A DNA stretch of 7,465 bases from Chloroflexota bacterium. GTDB lineage: Bacteria > Chloroflexota > Anaerolineae > Anaerolineales > UBA4823. Below are positions 1-5,948 of the stretch, in pieces. Below the pieces are notes generated by a model. That model saw only the letters and a program-made list of their open reading frames with translations. It was not told the DNA's origin and did no database searches. Every line of letters starts with the position of its first letter. Within the stretch, counting starts at the first letter, position 1. Both the position numbers and the translations under genes were made by a program. The stretch is taken from contig JAUWLJ010000098.1 of NCBI GenBank assembly GCA_030613705.1, positions 1-7,465 of the forward strand, written 5' to 3'.

Positions 1-18
1 CCGTTGGGGTCGTAATAT

Positions 19-38
19 CTCCCGCCTTCGGGCGGGAG
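19..38. repeat. Perfect GC-rich hairpin with TTCG loop
   Basis: Bases 19-26 (CTCCCGCC) and 31-38 (GGCGGGAG) are perfect reverse complements around a TTCG loop, giving an 8-bp stem. Read on the plus strand it closes as C(UUCG)G, an exceptionally stable RNA tetraloop. No T-run follows on either strand, so it is not a standard intrinsic terminator. It shares its stem sequence with the hairpin at 181-197, so the two may be copies of one intergenic repeat. Its role is unknown. Confidence 0.6.
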
Positions 39-132
39 CGTGGCGAGTATATCATAGAGGTCAAGATTCGTCTAGACGACCGCTATGTTTGTGGATTTTT
101 TCGGGGTTCAATGTTTAGTAAATTTATGCTCA

Positions 133-227
133 GGAGGGCGCCCACACAGGACGAGATGGTCACATGTTGTCTAGAGCCTGTCCCGCCTCATGCGGGAGCC
201 TTGTGCCCGTGGAGGACGCCCACAAGG
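133..227. repeat. Imperfect direct repeat pair
   Basis: The 18-mer GGAGGGCGCCCACACAGG at 133-150 and the 17-mer GGAGGACGCCCACAAGG at 211-227 match except for one substitution and a one-base length difference. They lie in the same orientation about 60 nt apart, in the gene-free stretch beyond rlmB. The right copy also forms the 3' arm of a hairpin (199-227). No transposase or coding sequence is associated with them. They could be remnants of a small intergenic repeat family or a local duplication. Confidence 0.45.
181..227 (-). terminator. Tandem hairpins downstream of rlmB, possible transcript end
   Basis: Two hairpins lie side by side 45-91 nt past the rlmB stop codon. The first met by RNA polymerase pairs 221-227 with 199-205 (CCTTGTG/CACAAGG, 7 bp, 15-nt loop). 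The second pairs 192-197 with 181-186 (TCCCGC/GCGGGA, 6 bp, 5-nt loop). Neither is followed by a T-run on the minus strand, so a classic Rho-independent terminator is not supported. They could protect the 3' end of the mRNA or assist termination. The position right after the last gene of the operon is the main argument. Confidence 0.3.
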
Positions 228-271
228 GGCCAGGCTACAACCGACTATCCCCAGGTCAGATGACATGGAAT

Positions 272-1012
272 TTATGAGCGGTACCCGCGGGCACCCCATG
301 CCAGGTACAGGGCGATCGAGCCAGCTACGGCAGCATTTAGAGACTCAATCCGACCGCGCATTGGCAGGTGGACGACCCGATCACAGGATTTCCGCACTAG
401 TGCGCGCATACCTTCTCCTTCAGCACCGACTATCAGTGCAAGGGGTCCACTGAGGTCAACATTCTCCACAGGTTGGGATTCTGAACTGCTCTCAAAACCA
501 ATCACCCAGACATCCATATCTTTGATCGTGGTGATCGCCTGAGCCAGGTTGACTTGGGTGACCAATAAATATTCACTGGCGCCTGAGGAGGCATTTACAA
601 CTGCAGGGGTAACTGTGGCAGTACGCCGGTAGGGCAACAGCACACCGTGCACCCCCACGACCTCCCCGGTGCGAAATAATGTCCCCAGGTTCTGGGGGTC
701 CTGAAGCGTGTCTAAAATGAGAATAAATGGCGCTTCAGCGCGCTGTTCAGCAAGATCAAAAATGTCGGGGAGGGATGCGTAAGGATAACTGCTGACTTCC
801 AGGACTACCCCTTGATGGTGAGTCTGGATGCTATCCAGCTTAGTTCGGGGTACATATTCAACAGGGAAATCTTTCCCCTTACTCAATTCAATAATATCTG
901 CCAGGCGACCTTTGTATCGAACCCCTTGGGCAATTAACAAGCGAAATATCTGCCGGCGACCAGCCCGCACTACCTCATAGACCGGGTTGCGGCCATAAAT
1001 CCATTCACGCAT
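272..1012 (-). CDS. rlmB: 23S rRNA 2'-O-ribose methyltransferase, TrmH/SpoU family (RlmB type)
   Basis: Intact 246-residue protein, the normal length for RlmB, which methylates the 2'-OH of a guanosine (G2251 in E. coli) in the peptidyl-transferase region of 23S rRNA using S-adenosylmethionine. Residues 1-75 form the L30e-like RNA-binding domain, starting with the typical 'WIYGRNPVYEVVRAG' and containing 'HHQGVVLEV' at 65-73. The SPOUT (knotted) domain follows with all three family motifs: motif 1 around 101-127, with N108 and the catalytic-type R114 in 'NLGTLFRTGE'; motif 2 'IVGAEGEGM' at 194-202; motif 3 'LPMRGRIESLNAAVA' at 216-230, which forms the SAM-binding knot. The ATG lies 50 nt after cysS with no convincing Shine-Dalgarno sequence, so it may depend on translation from upstream. 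The family is secure. The exact target nucleotide is inferred, because the RlmB and TrmH-like branches are similar. Confidence 0.93.
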   Translation of the reverse strand: MREWIYGRNPVYEVVRAGRRQIFRLLIAQGVRYKGRLADIIELSKGKDFPVEYVPRTKLDSIQTHHQGVVLEVSSYPYASLPDIFDLAEQRAEAPFILILDTLQDPQNLGTLFRTGEVVGVHGVLLPYRRTATVTPAVVNASSGASEYLLVTQVNLAQAITTIKDMDVWVIGFESSSESQPVENVDLSGPLALIVGAEGEGMRALVRKSCDRVVHLPMRGRIESLNAAVAGSIALYLAWGARGYRS

Positions 1013-1062
1013 GGCTCAAGGATGAGTTGATTGATATATCCCAATCAGGACAGTTGTGCAGT

Positions 1063-2466
1063 TTACTTCCAGCGCCAGAACGTACCGTCTTTGGAATCCT
1101 CCAGGATAACGCCCAGTTCAGCCAGCTGGTCGCGCAGCTGATCGGAAAGTGCCCATAATTTCTCGTCACGCAGCTGGCTGCGCAATTCAATCAGCAGGTC
1201 AACGAATGGTGCTGCCTGAGCGCCCTCGGTCTCAGGGCGCTCCAAACGCAATCCGAAAACATCCTCGGCCAGTTCGCGCAGAAGAACTTGTGCCTGGGTG
1301 AGAGATGCTTGTTTAAGACCTGCATCGCGCGCCAGGTTGATCCCCCGGACCAGATCAAAGAGATGACCGAGCGCACCTGCAGTATTGAAATCATCGTCCA
1401 TCGCCTCGATGAAACCCTGGCGAGTCTTCTGCATCTGCGTCTCTAGTTTCTCATGGGCATCCTCAGAAACAGATATGCTCCCAGGGATACCAGGCCGCGA
1501 CGCGGAGCGCAAGCGATCCAAATTTTGTTCGGCCTGGCCTACCACCTCGTCGTTGAAAGTTAAGGGGGAGCGGTAGCTGGCGTTGAGCACCATCATACGC
1601 AGGGTGTCCGGGTCGTGCTGATCCAAGAAGTCCTCAATGGTGATGATATTCCCGATGGATTTAGACATCTTATCGCCGGAAAACTGCAGCATACCATTAT
1701 GAACCCAATAACGGGCGAAAGTTTTTTTGGTCAGGCTCTCGGTTTGGGCAATCTCATTCTCGTGATGGGGGAAAACCAGATCTGTTCCACCACCGTGGAT
1801 GTCGATCTGCTCTCCAAGGTGATGCAGGTTCATCGCGGAGCACTCAATATGCCAGCCTGGACGCCCGGGTCCCCATGGGCTATCCCAGGATGGTTCTCCT
1901 GGTTTGGATGACTTCCAAAGGACAAAATCCATCGGATTTTCTTTAAGTTCATTCACTTCGATGCGGGCCCCCGCCCTCATTTCTTCTAATTTACGGCCTG
2001 AGAGCTTGCCGTAGTCATCTTTGCTGGTTACCCTGAAAAACACATCACCATCCACTGCATATGCATGATCGCCATCGATCAATCCTTCGACCATAGAGAT
2101 AATTTGAGAGATCTCTTGTGTAGCCCTGGGATAAACAGATGCTGGAAGCACATTAAGCGCTTTGATGTGGGCGGCATATTCCTTGATATGTTCTTCGGCA
2201 AGGTCTAAAGGGTCAACACCCAATTCGTTAGCGCGCTGGATCACTTTATCGTCAACATCGGTGTAGTTCATCACGTGCTGAACCTGGTAACCGCGGTATT
2301 CCAGGTAGCGCCGAAGAATGTCATAAACCAAGGAAGACATCGCGTGACCGACATGGGCTTTATCGTAAACCGTTGGACCGCAGACATACATCAACACCAC
2401 ATCCGGGTGCAGGGTCTCGAGCGGTTCTTTTTTACGTGTGAGGGTGTTATAAATTATCTGAGCCAT
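1063..2466 (-). CDS. cysS: Cysteinyl-tRNA synthetase
   Basis: Complete 467-residue class I aminoacyl-tRNA synthetase, close to the E. coli enzyme in size. It charges tRNA-Cys with cysteine in the cytoplasm at the expense of ATP. The Rossmann catalytic domain carries the HIGH signature as HVGH (38-41) inside 'CGPTVYDKAHVGHA', and the KMSKS loop at 266-270. All four zinc ligands that read the cysteine thiol are present: C29, C209 (in 'GWHIECSAM'), H234 and E238 (in 'FPHHENEIAQTE'). The DALR-type helical tRNA-binding domain covers roughly 340-400, and the C-terminal domain ends in 'DGTFWRWK'. An AGGAA motif (2479-2483 on the minus strand) 12 nt upstream is a modest ribosome binding site, just past the stop of the PIN-TRAM gene 18 nt away. 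Nothing is missing and nothing odd was seen. Confidence 0.98.
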   Translation of the reverse strand: MAQIIYNTLTRKKEPLETLHPDVVLMYVCGPTVYDKAHVGHAMSSLVYDILRRYLEYRGYQVQHVMNYTDVDDKVIQRANELGVDPLDLAEEHIKEYAAHIKALNVLPASVYPRATQEISQIISMVEGLIDGDHAYAVDGDVFFRVTSKDDYGKLSGRKLEEMRAGARIEVNELKENPMDFVLWKSSKPGEPSWDSPWGPGRPGWHIECSAMNLHHLGEQIDIHGGGTDLVFPHHENEIAQTESLTKKTFARYWVHNGMLQFSGDKMSKSIGNIITIEDFLDQHDPDTLRMMVLNASYRSPLTFNDEVVGQAEQNLDRLRSASRPGIPGSISVSEDAHEKLETQMQKTRQGFIEAMDDDFNTAGALGHLFDLVRGINLARDAGLKQASLTQAQVLLRELAEDVFGLRLERPETEGAQAAPFVDLLIELRSQLRDEKLWALSDQLRDQLAELGVILEDSKDGTFWRWK

Positions 2467-2484
2467 TGGGGAATTTCCTGCGTT

Positions 2485-3537
2485 CTACTCACTGATATGG
2501 GCAAAGATCATGCGACCAGCCGCAGTTTGGAGGACTTTGGTGACCGTCACAGTGACCTGCTCATTGATTCGCCCGCGACCATCTTCGACGACAACCATCG
2601 TCCCATCTTCAAGATATCCCACGCCTTGCCTAGATTCTTTTCCTTCTTGAATGATGTTCACAGAGAGTGGTTCACCCGGCAGAAGAACTGACTTGACAGC
2701 ATTGGCGAGTTCGTTGACATTGAGCACAAGCACTCCCTGAAGCTCAGCGACGCGGTTCAGGTTATAGTCATTCGTCATAATGGGTGCTTTCATCTGGCGA
2801 GCCAGTACCACCAGCTTATCGTCAACTTCGCGCACACCTTCGACATCGATATCGCTGATACGGACGGGGACAGTGGCATCTTTCTGCAATTCAGAGAGCA
2901 CATCCATCCCGCGCCGGCCTCGCTGGCGGCGCATACTATCCGCTGAATCAGCGATGTATTGCAGCTCGTTGAGCACAAAACGGGGGATTAGAAACGTACC
3001 GAAAAGGAATCCGGTGCGGGAGATATCGGCGATGCGACCATCAATGATCACACTCGTATCCAGCAGAATCGTCTGACCGTTATCGACCATCTCCCCTGCA
3101 GCAGCTCCTACCCGGCCGGGCAAGGTCATCCGGAAGACTGAGAAGATGTCATCCTGGCGCATGATAAAGACGGCGATGCCCAGGTAACCAAAGAGAAGAA
3201 CGCCAATGAATGGCAAGACGTCTCCAAAAGGTGGTGGGAGCGCCGAAATCGGAAATGCGAGTAAGGCAGCGACCATCAATCCCGCCAATAAGCCGATAAA
3301 TCCTGAGACCAATGTTTGGGACGAAACCCGACTCAGGAGGCCGCGTAAGGCACGTACAGGCCGGGTGCTGATGTAGGGTGTGACAACTAAACCGATCAAT
3401 GCACCAACTAAAGCGAAGATCACCGCGTAAAGGGCTTGATTTTCCCCGCTAATATTACCTAAATAGATCCCCCAGTAAACTCCCAGGGCGGCAAATACCA
3501 CCATGCCGACCAGGCGAGCAATAAAATCTGCACTCAT
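2485..3537 (-). CDS. yacL: Membrane-anchored PIN-TRAM domain protein (YacL family)
   Basis: 350 residues, first gene of the minus-strand operon. Residues 1-126 contain four hydrophobic helices (about 8-27, 34-53, 76-95, 107-126). A linker leads to a PIN nuclease-fold domain (about 155-275) with acidic residues in the expected places: D160 in 'LLDTSVIIDGR', E191 in 'VLNELQYIAD', D239/D240 in 'VDDKLV', and D257 in 'TNDYNLN'. A TRAM domain, a small RNA-binding beta barrel, occupies about 287-348. This four-helix-PIN-TRAM order is that of B. subtilis YacL and its relatives. The family is presumed to act on RNA at the membrane, but its substrate is not established. The start is supported by GGGAG at 3546-3550, 8 nt upstream. 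Co-transcription with cysS and rlmB fits a role in RNA metabolism; the nuclease activity is inferred from the conserved acids. Confidence 0.93.
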   Translation of the reverse strand: MSADFIARLVGMVVFAALGVYWGIYLGNISGENQALYAVIFALVGALIGLVVTPYISTRPVRALRGLLSRVSSQTLVSGFIGLLAGLMVAALLAFPISALPPPFGDVLPFIGVLLFGYLGIAVFIMRQDDIFSVFRMTLPGRVGAAAGEMVDNGQTILLDTSVIIDGRIADISRTGFLFGTFLIPRFVLNELQYIADSADSMRRQRGRRGMDVLSELQKDATVPVRISDIDVEGVREVDDKLVVLARQMKAPIMTNDYNLNRVAELQGVLVLNVNELANAVKSVLLPGEPLSVNIIQEGKESRQGVGYLEDGTMVVVEDGRGRINEQVTVTVTKVLQTAAGRMIFAHISE

Positions 3538-3554
3538 GATAATGACTCCCGAAT

Positions 3555-3584
3555 AATATAGAATAAATTCTAGCGATATGACAA
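3555..3584 (-). promoter_or_regulatory. Candidate sigma-70-like promoter for yacL-cysS-rlmB
   Basis: On the minus strand, TTGTCA (3584-3579) is followed after 18 nt by TATATT (3560-3555); each hexamer matches consensus at five of six bases. It would start transcription near 3548, which leaves an extremely short leader beginning within the GGGAG ribosome site. An alternative is TTGGCA (3618-3613) with a 19-nt spacer and TATAAG (3593-3588), which gives a leader of about 45 nt. I cannot choose between them from sequence alone. Confidence 0.4.
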
Positions 3585-3589
3585 TCGCT
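3559..3589. promoter_or_regulatory. Two abutting inverted repeats over the yacL promoter
   Basis: TAGAAT-AA-ATTCTA (3559-3572) is a perfect 6+6 dyad. AGCGAT-6 nt-ATCGCT (3572-3589) is a second perfect 6+6 dyad sharing one base with it. Together they cover the spacer and the -35 box of the nearest candidate promoter, the usual place for a repressor operator. If the upstream alternative promoter is used, they would instead fall in the mRNA leader as small hairpins. No regulator gene is nearby to suggest what binds. Confidence 0.35.
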
Positions 3590-3723
3590 TATATCTGCAC
3601 TCATCTTGAGCCTGCCAAAGCGGTTGTTGGAAACCCCCATTCCATGAAGAATAAGTAAGGGATTGCATATTGAATATAAAGATTAAAGATAAGAGCAGTT
3701 CCACAACTTGTTCCCATTACTAC

Positions 3724-3750
3724 CTCGATAGAATTTAATTAACAATCGAG
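3724..3750. promoter_or_regulatory. Dyad with TTAATTAA core
   Basis: CTCGAT (3724-3729) and ATCGAG (3745-3750) are inverted repeats 15 nt apart. They flank the 8-bp palindrome TTAATTAA (3735-3742). The element sits mid-way between the divergent operons, just upstream of the right-facing TATAAT box, so it could be an operator for the transporter operon. In AT-rich DNA such short palindromes can also arise by chance. Confidence 0.25.
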
Positions 3751-3783
3751 ATACTTGTGCTGTACTGACAATTATTATTATAC

Positions 3784-3789
3784 TATAAT
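3784..3789 (+). promoter_or_regulatory. Candidate -10 box for the transporter-ubiE-ubiX operon
   Basis: A perfect TATAAT lies 155 nt before the transporter start. The best -35-like hexamer, CTGACA at 3765-3770, is only 13 nt away, which is too close for a standard promoter. At the normal 16-18 nt spacing no good -35 is present. An overlapping alternative is TTGTGC (3755-3760), an 18-nt spacer and TATACT (3779-3784). Either would give a leader of about 150 nt containing the hairpin at 3887-3915. It could also be an activator-dependent promoter. Confidence 0.25.
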
Positions 3790-3886
3790 GATTACTCCTG
3801 TTCTTATTATCGCATTACCAAGTGTAAATTATCACTATCTCTCCCAGAACGCTCCCTGAAAGACATGGGCCTTCATCCAAAACGCA

Positions 3887-3915
3887 GCCGAAGGTGTCCG
3901 ATTCAGACACCTGGC
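3887..3915 (+). promoter_or_regulatory. Stable hairpin in the leader of the transporter mRNA
   Basis: AGGTGTC (3892-3898) pairs perfectly with GACACCT (3906-3912) around a 7-nt loop. The stem extends by GCC/GGC (3887-3889 with 3913-3915) past a two-base bulge, giving 10 bp. It ends 17 nt before the ribosome binding site and is not followed by a T-run, so it is not an intrinsic terminator. It could modulate translation or mRNA stability, or be a dispersed intergenic palindrome. No known riboswitch fold is recognisable. Confidence 0.45.
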
Positions 3916-3932
3916 ATCAATGAATCCAACTG

Positions 3933-3938
3933 AGGAGG
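3933..3938 (+). promoter_or_regulatory. Strong ribosome binding site that sets the transporter start
   Basis: A perfect AGGAGG lies 5 nt before the ATG at 3944. The earlier in-frame ATG at 3920 would place this site inside the coding sequence and has only hairpin sequence upstream. The start at 3944 (667 residues) is therefore preferred over 3920 (675 residues). Confidence 0.85.
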
Positions 3939-3943
3939 AGAAA

Positions 3944-5947
3944 ATGACAGCGACCGCTTACCATGGGATCAGTCAGCAAGAATATAAACGACGGATATCG
4001 GCCTGGACGTTGTACGATTGGGCCAATTCAGCCTTTGCAACCACCATTTTGGCTGCGGTGTTGCCCATTTATTACAGCCAGGTAGCTGGTGCAACTCTTG
4101 CCAGCCCGACGATTGCCACAGCGTACTGGAGCAGAGGTTTGAGCATTAGTATATTAATTGTCGCCATCATTTCCCCTGTCTTGGGGACGATATCGGATAT
4201 CATGCGCGGTAAGAAGCGCTTCCTGGCAGTCTTTGTCGGAATCGGCATTTTAAGCACTGGATTACTGGTGCTGGTTGAGACCGGTGACTGGATGCTGGCT
4301 TCGATTCTGTTTGTACTTGGGCGGGTTGGCTTTAGCGGAGCGAATGTTTTTTATGATGCTTTACTGCCCCATGTAGCCCGGAAAGAAGACCAAGACCGGG
4401 TTTCCACTCGCGGATACGCCATGGGCTACTTGGGTGGGGGAATATTGTTGGCGATCAATGTGGTCATGATTCAGTTTTTTCCCGGCACATGGGGGCCACG
4501 ATTGTCATTTCTGAGCGTTGCTATCTGGTGGGGAGGCTTCTCAATCCCGATCTTCTTGAGAGTGCCGGAGCCACCCGCTGCAACAGAGAAGCTGTCTCGC
4601 GGCGAAAATGTGGTATCGGCGAGCTTCAAAAGGCTGTGGAATACTTTTAAAGATATCAGCCACTATCGCGAGCTTTTCAAGTACCTGTTAGCATTTATTT
4701 TGTATGTGGATGGCATTGGCACAATCATTGGTGTAGCTGCCATTTATGGCGCAGAGCTCGGATTTGATAGGGTGTCGTTAATTCTGGCCATCCTGTTGGT
4801 GCAATTTGCCGGTATCCCTTTCAGTTTGATTTTTGGACGCTTACCCAGCCCGGGCGAAAAGCGGCGTTCATTTTACCTGGCATTTATAGTTTTTAATATG
4901 ATCGCCCTGCCTCTGGTCGGCATCGCAGCGTCAGGTTTACTATCGATGGATACGATCGGCGCCTCTCCATCTCCCTATGAAGGCACAACGGAATCCGCTG
5001 GACAAGGCATGTACCTGGCGAACGATCCCCATATAAAGTATTCAGGTTCTTGGGAAAGTACGGTTATATCGGCGGAAATCCTCGGGAAGGAGCAAGAAGC
5101 GACTTACCTGGTGACATCAGAACCAAATGCTCGTTATGATCTCCCTTTTAATGGACAGGATGTCACCCTCCTTTACAGCACAGGACCGGATCACGGCATA
5201 TGGGCAGTCCAGTTGGATGGAAAGCCACTGGTGGATGCAGATAGTGGTGAGCCAGTGCGCATCGATGGCTATAATCCAACAATTCGCTATGAGGTGGTCG
5301 AGACTATTGAAGTTGAGACCCCCGGTGAGTATGTGTTGAGCCTGGTCAACACCGGAGAAATGAATCAGGACAGCCAGGGGAGTGCGATGAGCATAGCTGA
5401 GATCGAAGTGCTGCCCCCCGTTCGGCAGAGCAACTTAGTCCTGATTTTAGGGCTTATCTTCATTGTTGAACTGGTAGTTCTCCTGTTCGCCTGGCTGTTG
5501 GGGAAATCACTCTTCAGCAATCTGGTGGAAAAGATGAACACCAAGAACAGCATATTGCTATCCTTATTGGTCTACTCCATTATCGCTATCTGGGGTTTTT
5601 TCCTCGATTCTGTGATTGAGTTCTGGTTCCTGGCTATGATGATAGCTGTGGTGCAGGGCGGCAGCCAGGCATTGAGCCGCAGTTTGTTTGCCAGTATGTC
5701 GCCGGCGTCAAAAAGTGGTGAATTCTTTGGCTTGTTTGGGATAATGGAAAAATTTTCAACAATTCTTGGTCCATTGGTTTTCGCCTACGCGGCGATAACT
5801 TTTCAGAGCAGCCGGCCAGCAATCCTGACCCTGATCGTTTTCTTCGTTGTGGGCGGCTATCTACTCACTCGCGTCGACGTTGAGGAAGGGAGGCGGGTTG
5901 CCCAGGCAGAGGACGCGCTCCTTTTGGGGGTAGAGCCAGCAGACTGA
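3944..5947 (+). CDS. UMF1/Atg22-like major facilitator transporter with an inserted extracytoplasmic domain
   Basis: 667 residues, clearly longer than the roughly 400-450 usual for bacterial UMF1 (COG2270-type) transporters. Family signatures at both ends are intact: 'AWTLYDWANSAFATTI' (20-35), 'RVSTRGYAMGYLGGG' (152-166), 'GGSQALSRSLFASMSP' (572-587) and 'GEFFGLFGIMEKFS' (592-605). I count about 14 hydrophobic helices: roughly 27-47, 66-86, 92-112, 115-135, 158-178, 187-205, 246-268, 276-298, 309-335, 496-519, 533-555, 557-575, 603-620 and 625-643. Between the ninth and tenth lies a hydrophilic beta-rich stretch (336-494) that the topology puts outside the membrane. The charged loops 'GRLPSPGEKRRS' and 'EKMNTKN' fall on the cytoplasmic side, as expected. 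The family exports small solutes; yeast Atg22 moves amino acids out of the vacuole, but the substrate here is unknown. The stop is 1 nt before ubiE, so the two are probably translationally coupled. Confidence 0.9.
   Translation: MTATAYHGISQQEYKRRISAWTLYDWANSAFATTILAAVLPIYYSQVAGATLASPTIATAYWSRGLSISILIVAIISPVLGTISDIMRGKKRFLAVFVGIGILSTGLLVLVETGDWMLASILFVLGRVGFSGANVFYDALLPHVARKEDQDRVSTRGYAMGYLGGGILLAINVVMIQFFPGTWGPRLSFLSVAIWWGGFSIPIFLRVPEPPAATEKLSRGENVVSASFKRLWNTFKDISHYRELFKYLLAFILYVDGIGTIIGVAAIYGAELGFDRVSLILAILLVQFAGIPFSLIFGRLPSPGEKRRSFYLAFIVFNMIALPLVGIAASGLLSMDTIGASPSPYEGTTESAGQGMYLANDPHIKYSGSWESTVISAEILGKEQEATYLVTSEPNARYDLPFNGQDVTLLYSTGPDHGIWAVQLDGKPLVDADSGEPVRIDGYNPTIRYEVVETIEVETPGEYVLSLVNTGEMNQDSQGSAMSIAEIEVLPPVRQSNLVLILGLIFIVELVVLLFAWLLGKSLFSNLVEKMNTKNSILLSLLVYSIIAIWGFFLDSVIEFWFLAMMIAVVQGGSQALSRSLFASMSPASKSGEFFGLFGIMEKFSTILGPLVFAYAAITFQSSRPAILTLIVFFVVGGYLLTRVDVEEGRRVAQAEDALLLGVEPAD
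4949..5425 (+). other. Inserted beta-rich ectodomain of the transporter (residues 336-494)
   Basis: This in-frame part of the transporter gene encodes about 160 hydrophilic residues with alternating strand-like segments. Notable pieces are 'IKYSGSWES' (364-372), 'DVTLLYSTGPDHGIWAVQLDG' split around 406-426, 'PGEYVLSLVNTG' (460-471) and 'SAMSIAEIEVLPP' (480-492). The succession of an aromatic G-x-W opening, a central G-x-W-x-V-x-L-D-G strand pair and a final P-G-E-Y-V-L plus I-x-E-I-x-V-L strand resembles galactose-binding-like jelly-roll domains of secreted proteins. That resemblance is by eye only. There are no cysteines and no metal site I can recognise. Binding of a sugar or cell-surface ligand is an inference. 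Confidence 0.6.
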
Positions 5948-5948
5948 T

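Larger units (their letters stand above)
3538..3943. other. Divergent intergenic control region, no gene seen
   Basis: About 400 nt separate the two divergent operons. Bases 3538-3850 are markedly AT-rich, while 3850-3943 is more GC-balanced. No convincing coding sequence, tRNA or known riboswitch is visible. It contains the promoter-like and dyad elements listed separately: two abutting inverted repeats next to the PIN-TRAM start, a dyad at 3724-3750 with a palindromic TTAATTAA core, a TATAAT box facing right, and the leader hairpin at 3887-3915. It is the only place where both operons could be controlled together. Confidence 0.7.

Noticed and set aside
46..74. Minus-strand promoter-like pair TAGACG-17 nt-TATACT pointing out of the left edge of the window
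   Set aside because: The -35 matches consensus at only four of six bases, and no downstream gene is visible in the remaining 45 nt. A following tRNA or rpmG-secE gene is conceivable but cannot be seen.
190..453. 87-codon plus-strand open frame overlapping the rlmB 3' end
   Set aside because: It is mostly antisense to the conserved SPOUT domain of rlmB, its product is low-complexity and rich in Arg and Gly, and it has no recognisable family or ribosome site.
1615..1911. 98-codon plus-strand open frame opposite cysS
   Set aside because: It is antisense to the KMSKS and zinc-binding parts of cysS, and its content mirrors that conserved sequence.
2275..2691. 138-codon plus-strand open frame opposite cysS and the PIN-TRAM gene
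   Set aside because: It spans the ends of two well-conserved genes on the other strand and resembles no known protein; it is best explained as a chance antisense frame.
3538..3943. Possible riboswitch or T-box in the intergenic region near cysS's operon
   Set aside because: A T-box would need a conserved 14-nt element and a terminator/antiterminator with a T-run before the gene. None is present, and the leader of the minus operon is short.
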